From: Andalucia godoyi
Lineage: Eukaryota > Discoba > Jakobea > Jakobida > Andaluciidae
DNA length: 64,000 nt
Assembly (NCBI GenBank): GCA_009859145.1
Contig: VRVR01000044.1
Location: 62,001-126,000, forward strand
Direction: 5' to 3'
Numbering within the stretch: the stretch's first letter is position 1; each line of letters opens with the position of its first letter. Made by a program: the position numbers and the translations under genes. The notes beneath the pieces were generated by a model. The model did no database searches and had not been told where the DNA came from. It worked only from the letters and a program-made list of their open reading frames with translations. Below are positions 57,466 through 64,000 of the stretch, in pieces.

Positions 57466-59127
57466 ATGAGCGGGAGAGTGAGCGACCGTCCGAAATGCCT
57501 GGCAGATCTGGAGATCCTGAACATTGAACTGGGTCGTGGTTCTTTTGGCATTGTTCAGAAAGTGAGGTTTCACGACCACGATTTTGCTCTAAAGTCGATT
57601 TCCCGAAAGGCAATTGCTGACGGTTTCATCACCGCGGATCGTGTCCGTACCGAGCGACGTGTGCACAGAAAAATGAGTCACGGGTCAATTGTTCGCTTCA
57701 TAAGCGCGTTCGAAGACGCTGATCATGTTCATTTTGTGCTAGAACTTTGTCGGCATGGTAGCCTTTTTCAACTGATGAAGTCTGGTTACGTCCTGTCGCC
57801 TTTGCAAATCAAATCGGTTGTGTCACAGGTGGCGCGGGGTCTCCATTACATGCACCGCACTCATGGATGTGTCCACAGAGATGTCAAGCTTACGAACATT
57901 CTTGTTTCTCATGTGCATCCGCTGAAGACTGCTGTTTCAGGCGAAGAATCGTCCATCGAGGTGAAATTGTGTGATTTTGGTCTTGCTAAATCTGTTGCAG
58001 ACAGTGAAATAATCCAGCCGAATCGGTCGGCAACCTCACGGAAACATGCTGCGGCTTCGACTGCGGATCAAGTACAGGATGAATGGACATTCTGCGGCAC
58101 GCCTGGATACATGTCTCCGGAGAATGCCCTGAATGGCAGTGGTTCGTCGGACAAACAGGCTCCGGATAAAGGAAATGGTCTGTTTGGAAGCTCTGACGCA
58201 GAAGTTAAGAGTCGGCAATGGTTTGGTCGGGACGCATGGTCGCTCGGGGTTGTCATGTTTGCGCTGCATTTTGGAAAACTTCCATTCGCATCTGCCTCCA
58301 AGCAGCTTGTCAACAGCGAGTCGATCAGCAAGGATACTGATTTTTCCAAGAACCCGTTCTCCGGGCTGATGCTTCCTAACAGCAGAGTGTCTGCAGATTG
58401 CTTGGACCTCATGAGAAAGTTGCTGGACCTCGACTGGCGCTCTCGCATTTCCGTCTCAGAGGTTCTTCGCCATCCTTATGTATTGGAGTCCGTCTCCGGG
58501 CCGCCGAATTTGTTCTCTGCTTCTCTGTCAATGTCTTCTGGGTTTTCATCCGTATCTTCGAATCAGACGAACCTTCTTTCAGGCTCCTCTTCCACATCTC
58601 GCGTATCGCATTCATTGACTAAAACCGATTCTGTCGACATTCTCTGTGAAAAGTCCATGAAATATATTCCGAATTTCGCAGTGTTGTCTCGCATCGGCGG
58701 ATTAAGTCTGGCTACTAAATATGGGCGCCTGGAAGTTTCGTTTGAATCTTCCAACGTTTGTTCTGTGTCGTTTGATTTTCTGTCGAGTTCCAAAACGGGG
58801 TCTCGGTTCATTCTCTCTTTATCCCGGTTTGCTACTGACAAGATCGAGTTTTCCGGTCTTCACCAGCACATTGAGGACGGGTTTTCTTTTTCAGATGTGC
58901 TGAAGCATGTTCGTTACGTTGGACAACTCCTTTCCATCATTGCCTCTCATTTGGTAGCCGCAGTGTCTGAATCCGACAACATTCAGATTTTTGTCATGAT
59001 CGACGGGTCCGCGCGGCTGCGTCGTGTTTCCGATGGTCATGAGGTGTTATTCTCGGCGGCAGATTGGTCATCATTTCATACTGCACACCGAATCATTGAA
59101 AAACAATTATCTGGCCTTTCCGATTGA
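57466..59127 (+). CDS. PLK4/SAK-like serine/threonine kinase, 553 aa
   Basis: The first ATG of the frame is at 57466. Kinase domain: Gly loop GRGSFGIV (~23-30), Lys43 in FALKSIS, HRD with Asp139 (VHRDVKLTNILV), DFG with Asp170, then CGTPGYMSPE. Asn in KLTN and FEDADHVHFVLELCRHGSLF are reminiscent of PLK4. About 45 extra residues separate DFG from the T-loop, and ~30 follow the SPE. The C-terminal ~200 residues include a beta-rich then helical block (SMKYIPNFAVLSRIGGLSLA, LHQHIEDGFSFSDVLKHVRY) that may be a divergent polo-box region. PLK4 triggers centriole duplication. The PLK4 identity is likely, not certain. Confidence 0.72.
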   Translation: MSGRVSDRPKCLADLEILNIELGRGSFGIVQKVRFHDHDFALKSISRKAIADGFITADRVRTERRVHRKMSHGSIVRFISAFEDADHVHFVLELCRHGSLFQLMKSGYVLSPLQIKSVVSQVARGLHYMHRTHGCVHRDVKLTNILVSHVHPLKTAVSGEESSIEVKLCDFGLAKSVADSEIIQPNRSATSRKHAAASTADQVQDEWTFCGTPGYMSPENALNGSGSSDKQAPDKGNGLFGSSDAEVKSRQWFGRDAWSLGVVMFALHFGKLPFASASKQLVNSESISKDTDFSKNPFSGLMLPNSRVSADCLDLMRKLLDLDWRSRISVSEVLRHPYVLESVSGPPNLFSASLSMSSGFSSVSSNQTNLLSGSSSTSRVSHSLTKTDSVDILCEKSMKYIPNFAVLSRIGGLSLATKYGRLEVSFESSNVCSVSFDFLSSSKTGSRFILSLSRFATDKIEFSGLHQHIEDGFSFSDVLKHVRYVGQLLSIIASHLVAAVSESDNIQIFVMIDGSARLRRVSDGHEVLFSAADWSSFHTAHRIIEKQLSGLSD

Positions 59128-59377
59128 AACATATACTCTGGGGGATACCTTCTATGTTGTGTCTGAAGGTAGAGGACAAACAGTAAATATCATGTACAGT
59201 TCTGATTTCTTTATTTTTATGGCGATTTTCTTTTCGTGCCTGTATGCACGACTCTGAAGATTGCATGCGTCTTCGTGTAAAACCACGTATGCAACAACTG
59301 ATTCCACTCTCGGACATGTTGGCATTCTGTCCAGAAAAATAGAGAATAAACAAATAAACATCAACGAATCGACGAAC

Positions 59378-60427
59378 TTAATCATCCGAGCGAACTTTTC
59401 TGCGTGTCTTTGAGGCGGATTTCGAAGGAGCAGGAGCTTTTGACTGCTCAAGCGAAGCCACTTGGTCGGCGACGTCATTCAAGTCTCCGGACTTTGAATG
59501 CGATTCGTCGTCAGAACGAATATCAGCATCGACTTCTCCCTTAACGAGCATCTTGATGATCATCTTCAGAATCAGAACGAACCAAAAAACATGTAAACTC
59601 TGCAGAATCCACAAGAACGAATTCAGCAATGTCCAGTGCGGTAACCCATAATGGCCAACAACCGTGATGGCGTCCCAGTACGCACAAGGGATTACAACAA
59701 ATGGCAAGAAGACGAGGCGCGACAGCAGGAAGGATACAGCGAACAAACCGAACATCGCATCCTTCAAGAGTCCTTCGCGCTTATTCCAGTAAAAGATGGC
59801 CTTCGTGGAATACAGGAAGATATCGGCAGGATTATGGGCAAGCAGCACAAGGAGGCCTGTTCGGTGGAATCGGAACCAATATGAAGCAAATACCAGAATG
59901 ATAGTAGAAAAATGATGGATCACTAACTCACGGAAATCGGATCGCCGGGCGTCATACAGAAAAGTATACACGATTGCGTGCGAGTAGAATGCGCACTCTG
60001 CAAGATAGTATGTGCGGAATGACCGAGTGAAATGTTGTGTCGGCCAATCGCTCCAGACGCTAACCGTAGGAAACAGATCCCACTCGTCCTTGAAGAAGAC
60101 CGCCAGTCCGATCGCCATTGCAATCACGTAGTAGATCGCGTAAAACCCACATTCCGTGAACTTGTTCACATCCGACTTTCGCACTCCGTGAGACTTTGCA
60201 GCAACACGAAGTCTGGACTCGACAAAGCTACGAACCCTGAAGAACAGAATTGTAAACACCACATACAGCACAATGTACGGTACTTCTTCGTAGAACTTTT
60301 CAGAAGTGAAGAAGACTCCATGGTGCGTATGAGACTTTCGAAGAATCGTCGTCTCGTCCAAAACTGGATCTTCGAAAAACCAATGCCAGGCACTTGCGAA
60401 CCAATCAGACTTTTCCGATACCTCCAT
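59378..60427 (-). CDS. Ceramide synthase (LAG1/TLC family), 349 aa
   Basis: The TLC domain spans about residues 75-300 with 6-7 membrane segments. The Lag motif is present: ARRSDFRELVIHHFSTIIL with His171-His172, then SYWFRFHRTGLLVLLAHNPA. The enzyme N-acylates sphingoid bases in the ER. At the second half of the motif most ceramide synthases read H-D-x2-D-x2-L-E-x-x-K. This one reads H-N199-P-A-D-I-F-L-Y-S-T-K, so Asp is Asn and Glu is Tyr. The C-terminus is acidic then basic, consistent with cytosolic phospho-regulation seen in other family members. Confidence 0.93.
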   Translation of the reverse strand: MEVSEKSDWFASAWHWFFEDPVLDETTILRKSHTHHGVFFTSEKFYEEVPYIVLYVVFTILFFRVRSFVESRLRVAAKSHGVRKSDVNKFTECGFYAIYYVIAMAIGLAVFFKDEWDLFPTVSVWSDWPTQHFTRSFRTYYLAECAFYSHAIVYTFLYDARRSDFRELVIHHFSTIILVFASYWFRFHRTGLLVLLAHNPADIFLYSTKAIFYWNKREGLLKDAMFGLFAVSFLLSRLVFLPFVVIPCAYWDAITVVGHYGLPHWTLLNSFLWILQSLHVFWFVLILKMIIKMLVKGEVDADIRSDDESHSKSGDLNDVADQVASLEQSKAPAPSKSASKTRRKVRSDD

Positions 60428-61219
60428 TTGAGATGATCTCTGTGGGTTGAAAAAGTAAGAAGGGGAGGAAAAAACAACAACGAAAAATTAATAAAAAGGA
60501 AGAAGGTAAAGAACAAGAAAATCAAAAACAAAATCAAAGGATACGAAATCAATGAAAAGTCGAAAAGGGAGAGAGTTCCTCTTTGAATTTTTTTTCTCGT
60601 TTGCTTTTCATTTTTGCTGATTGAGCAGATTGCAAGCGCGGGGCGCCAGCGCTCCCCCCCCCTCAGGCAATCAAAGGAGGCTCGGGAGGTCCAGTGTTTT
60701 TTTTTTGTTCGTTGCAGATGTGCCCGCCTGCTGGCGTGTACTACAGTAGCTCTTCAGTGGGAATGATGAACGTCAACTCTCCGATTTTCCCCCCAAAGGA
60801 GAGTTTGTGACTGCCCTTTGCAGCATTGATGTCCCGCAAGACTCCAGGACCAGACTCTGCTACTATGCCGGGGGCTCACTGGAATTACGGACTTGCGAAT
60901 TCAAAATGCATTGTTTGCAGTTATGCGTTAGGGTGTGGATGTCGGGAGTAATCTCAGTTTCTCCTGGAAGCGATCAGGTATTATTACTCTTGTTTCAAAA
61001 AAAGCAAAAAAAAAAAAAGACAAAAGATGACCGAGAGCACCCCGAAAAATTATAGACACAAACAGCTTGTTCTGTCATCACGTGGAGATGCTGGACTGCT
61101 ATCCCAAACAGTGTCTCTCTCAGCATTTTGAGTCTCTCAAGGGCCAGAGCGGAAGGCCGTTTTCTTCCGAATTTTCATACGGGTAGTCATGAAGTGGATA
61201 TTTCAACGACCATGCATCC
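60428..61219. other. Gene-poor stretch upstream of the TnpB-like relic
   Basis: Includes AAC/AAA-rich leader sequence of the ceramide synthase gene, a GC-rich patch with C8 near 60655, and an A13 run at ~61006. No coding signal is recognised. Confidence 0.45.
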
Positions 61220-61440
61220 ATGCTGGGAAAACTTACTGATGGATATGTCACCGCAAACACCAAACCATCTATTATTGTGGCGGAGGAGTACACGTCCAAA
61301 ACGTGCGGCCGTTGCGGGGGAAATCCATCGCAAGTTGTGTGGAAGCAAGGTGTGTTTTGCTGCCCATCGTGCAAAATGCATGGTCGACCGCGATTCGAAC
61401 GGCGCGCGCAACATCCACATCTATCTTAGGAACGTCTCTC
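61220..61440 (+). pseudogene. TnpB/Fanzor-like (IS605 OrfB) C-terminal relic, frameshifted
   Basis: In one frame VAEEYTSKTCGRCG leads into a zinc ribbon with Cys pairs at 61304/61313 and 61361/61370 (VFCCPSCK). In the next frame, beginning within ten bases, VDRDSNGARNIHIYL follows, with D-R-D at 61386-61394. This is the zinc-ribbon plus third RuvC motif (D-R-D-x-N-G-A-R-N-I) of the OrfB family, which includes bacterial TnpB and eukaryotic/giant-virus Fanzor RNA-guided nucleases. The RuvC-I and II parts are not recognised upstream, so only a broken C-terminal end is left. Confidence 0.72.
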
Positions 61441-61823
61441 ATGCCGAGGGGCGTGTTGGGGCCTACCCCCTTCCCAATCATGCTATGCATGTTGTTGGGT
61501 TGCAGCATTGATTATGGGTGATCAGCGATGATTATCCGTGGTTAGTGTACAATGTAGGCGTGAGTCTGCGAGACTGCAGCACAGTACAGATTAGCACCCG
61601 TGTTTACCTTGGCTTTCCTGCGATGATAATAAAGACGCGATTTTGCGGCATTTTCATTTTCATTTGGTACGGACAATTGCTCAGAGCGTGTGTTCATGGG
61701 CACCGTGCTTGTAGTACGTGAGCATTGTGTCCCAGAATGTTGGAGGAGGCGGAGGCGGAGACAGCAGTGACTGATGATGATGTCCAGCAAAACCTTTTTA
61801 TTCCAAAAAAGTCGGCGTTCTAA
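61441..61823. other. Intergenic stretch, nothing recognised
   Basis: Follows the TnpB-like relic to the COX6A stop. It could contain the 3' end (reRNA-like) of the old element, but no hairpin or terminal repeat was identified. Confidence 0.4.
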
Positions 61824-62353
61824 TTATTCCTTGTAGACGCGGGGAGTGGGGAACATCGTGAGCTCCTTCGCTGCCCAAGGGAACTGCTTGTGGTGTTCCG
61901 AATTCTTGAGGTGAACATCAAGATACTCAAAGTGAGGGACAGGAGTCGGGTCGTGGTGGTGACGAGAATGCGCCCAGATCGTATAGACAGAGTATACAGG
62001 AAGCGCCACGGCGATCATTCCATACGAAATCTTCTTCCAAAGCTCCATAGTTGCCTACTCATCATTAACCAAAAACATCAAAGTTAACATAAAATGTCAG
62101 TCAGTGCAAAAGAAACACCAGAACGCTCAACACACGAGGTGAGCTTAAAAGAGAATTAAAGAAAGCTTTCAGGAAAAAAACAACAACAAAAAACAACAAG
62201 ACAACCAAAAAACTGTTCGGTGTCGGTTCCTTTTCCCCCCTTTGTTTGCCATTTGAAGAATGAAAGGGATCGTACCTTGTGTTCATCGTGGGCACCGGCA
62301 GAAGCGGCGGTGGATGCGAAGCGGCGAGCCTGGTTGCGGAAAGCAGCGAACAT
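61824..62353 (-). CDS. COX6A: Cytochrome c oxidase subunit VIa, two exons, 102 aa
   Basis: Exon 1 (62353-62276) encodes 26 residues beginning MFAAFRNQARRFASTAAS, a typical Arg/Ser/Ala mitochondrial presequence. The donor is AAG|GTACGA at 62275. The acceptor GATGAGTAG ends at 62055. Exon 2 (62054-61824) continues in phase zero with ATMELWKKISYG, one transmembrane helix (~32-50), and then HFEYLDVHLKNSEHHKQFPW and KELTMFPTPRVYKE. This is subunit VIa, a regulatory inner-membrane subunit of complex IV that binds adenine nucleotides in animals and yeast. The intron of 221 bp falls exactly behind the presequence. Confidence 0.88.
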
Positions 62354-63235
62354 GGTGAATGTGACAAACAGCAAGGAAATCAAAGACCAAAAAAAACAAC
62401 AAAAAAACACAACAACATAATTAAAAAGAAGAAGAACGAGGGTTTTTGATCCATGCTTGTTTGGAGCAGACGACGATGCAAAGTTTACTGGCAGAGTGTG
62501 TGTAAGGATCAATAGAACGATGAGAAAAATAGCACAGACACTGTACAGCAGGAAATTGGTTTCGAGTCCAGTTGTATTTCGCAAGTGTGTTCCACGCGTT
62601 TGGCACCGGAGGGGGGGCGTGCTGCCACCACTCACCAGTACTTACATGGCTCTCCTGAGGGCCCTTGCCGCCACAGCAGGTCGCACGCCTTTTCCGCAAG
62701 CTGCCGGCTACGAATTCGCAGCCCGCATTCACTAGCTGTGGTGACGCTGTTTGGACCAGCGGGACAATTTTTCGCGGATGCGACTCAAACCGCGTCTTCA
62801 TACTTGAGTTTAGTTCTTTTCAAAGTTCCCACCACAACGCACTCCGCGCGCAGCCCGCAGAGCAACTCGATGTCAAGTTGTCTGTTCGGTTGCTGTTCTC
62901 GTTGCAACCGAGTCCCGTTCCATTTCCATCCGTGCATTCCTCCACTATGGCCGAGTAGCCGAGCCAGGAACGGGAGGGGGGGAGGAGCCATGAATGACCA
63001 CGCCCCTTCATTTCTTCTTCTTCTTCTCATTCTTATCTTCTTCTTCTTCTGATAATGATAACAACAACAATTATTTTTATCATTATCATTATTATTACTA
63101 TAATAATAATTATTATTGTTGTTGTTGTTTCCGTTTCGAAATTACTTTGGTTGTATTGAATTTTTTGGGTTTCTTTTTTCCCAACTATTTTGCTTCGCCG
63201 TCATACCACACACCGACATTTTCTTGTTGTACAAA
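62354..63235. other. Divergent spacer COX6A / acidic protein
   Basis: About 880 bp. It includes a (TTC)n run near 63016-63050 and an AT/GTT-rich stretch at 63050-63130. Frames on both strands in 62450-63000 lack recognisable domains. The last ~100 bp are probably promoter and leader of the 63236 gene. Confidence 0.45.
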
Positions 63236-64000
63236 ATGAACGAGCAATTATTGGAGCGTTGTCAACGCATGATGCTTGGAAAGCTTGCTGAACTTTGCGA
63301 CACTCATTCTTTGGCGCAGAGCAAACAGTCCGTCTCAGCAATGCTGCCTTCACAGCTCTCTTCTGCCCAAAGCGCAAATGGGCCCTTTCCGCCCTCAGAC
63401 CGAGGAGTGTTATGGCCCTTGGGACAGTTGGGTGGTGCGGACCCTTACAATGTGGCAATTGACGGATTTGAAGCGGATGAAGAAGAGCTGGCAAAACGCG
63501 TTGACGAGGCGTTCGAAGGACGAAAATCAGATATTCGCTCTCCGTTGGGAACAACACAGGAAACGGACTCGAATGAAGACGGAGATGAGGACGACGACGA
63601 GGACGACGAGGACGATAATGACGAAGATGAAGGCACAGAGAACGTTGGTGCTGATGTTGATGACGACGACGATGACGACGAGGAGGAGAACGATGAAGAA
63701 GTCCCAGACAGCGAAGAGGACAGCGGGGAGCGTGAAGGAATGGAGATAAGAGAGGATGCACGCCGAAGCGCACGTTTTCGAAATCGGAGTGGGCGCGTCA
63801 CCGAGTCTCCAGAGCTTGCATTGTCGAGGGATCCGTTATCGGATCCGAAACTGAAGGCGGCGCTGCGAAAGCGGAGGGATACGCAGGCCCGATTACAAGC
63901 TCTCATGGGGCCGTCGCCGTTGTTTCTTGATTCTAACGAACTTATCCGGGGACCGGAGGTTATGCTGCGGAAACACTCGAGTCGAGACAAACAAGAGCGT
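63236..64000 (+). CDS. Acidic nuclear-type protein, N-terminal 255 aa (3' truncated)
   Basis: The ATG at 63236 (MNEQLLERCQRMMLGKLAEL) opens a frame that stays open to the end of the window. An N-terminal amphipathic helix and a Ser/Pro segment come first. A long Asp/Glu block (about 115-170) follows, and then a basic region (RRSARFRNRSGRV and LKAALRKRRDTQAR). Alternating acidic and basic blocks are typical of histone chaperones, chromatin remodelling subunits and nucleolar proteins. No domain is recognised in the visible part. Confidence 0.75.
   Translation, partial: MNEQLLERCQRMMLGKLAELCDTHSLAQSKQSVSAMLPSQLSSAQSANGPFPPSDRGVLWPLGQLGGADPYNVAIDGFEADEEELAKRVDEAFEGRKSDIRSPLGTTQETDSNEDGDEDDDEDDEDDNDEDEGTENVGADVDDDDDDDEEENDEEVPDSEEDSGEREGMEIREDARRSARFRNRSGRVTESPELALSRDPLSDPKLKAALRKRRDTQARLQALMGPSPLFLDSNELIRGPEVMLRKHSSRDKQER

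Overview
This is a nuclear fragment from a unicellular, flagellated eukaryote with a compact, intron-poor genome. The evidence for a eukaryote is histone H2B (two copies), eL31, cytochrome c oxidase subunit VIa with a mitochondrial presequence, DOP1, USP5, RBBP4 and GT-AG introns. The evidence for a motile cilium is a PLK4-like kinase, CEP78, DNAI3 and DNAAF9. Genes average roughly one per 2 kb, lie on both strands and are often tail-to-tail with very short gaps (9 bp in one case). Stops are standard. I cannot name the species; a jakobid-like or other free-living flagellate, or a zoosporic relative of fungi, would fit. Start codons were placed at the first plausible ATG, because several long frames open upstream with non-ATG codons.

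Layout. 0-16.7 kb: a truncated cysteine-rich multipass receptor-like protein, an unknown membrane protein, a low-complexity protein, an ankyrin-DHHC acyltransferase with a degenerate DHHC site, a coiled-coil protein, a small foreign-looking segment with a metallophosphoesterase, a membrane-anchored SEC-C protein, a drug/metabolite-type transporter and a tail-anchored protein. 17-25 kb: eL31, a HIG1-domain respiratory factor, a coiled-coil protein and a DENN-IQ protein. 25-33 kb: CEP78 and the giant DOP1. 33-50 kb: a small unknown gene, H2B copy 1, DNAAF9 and DNAI3 tail-to-tail, an RRM/NYN-like gene with one inferred intron, an unknown two-exon gene, a PDXDC1 homologue, H2B copy 2 and USP5.

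49.8-55.9 kb is a gene-poor island holding a broken hAT transposase (BED zinc finger plus DUF659) and weak gene candidates. 55.9-64 kb: RBBP4, the PLK4-like kinase, ceramide synthase, a broken TnpB/Fanzor-like (IS605 OrfB-type) relic, COX6A with its presequence on a separate exon, and the start of an acidic protein that runs off the window.

Themes. Four genes serve the centriole and axoneme (CEP78, PLK4-like, DNAAF9, DNAI3); two may bear on sphingolipids (ceramide synthase, PDXDC1); two belong to respiration (HIG1, COX6A). Simple repeats are abundant, and GA-rich tracts repeatedly sit just upstream of start codons on the sense strand.
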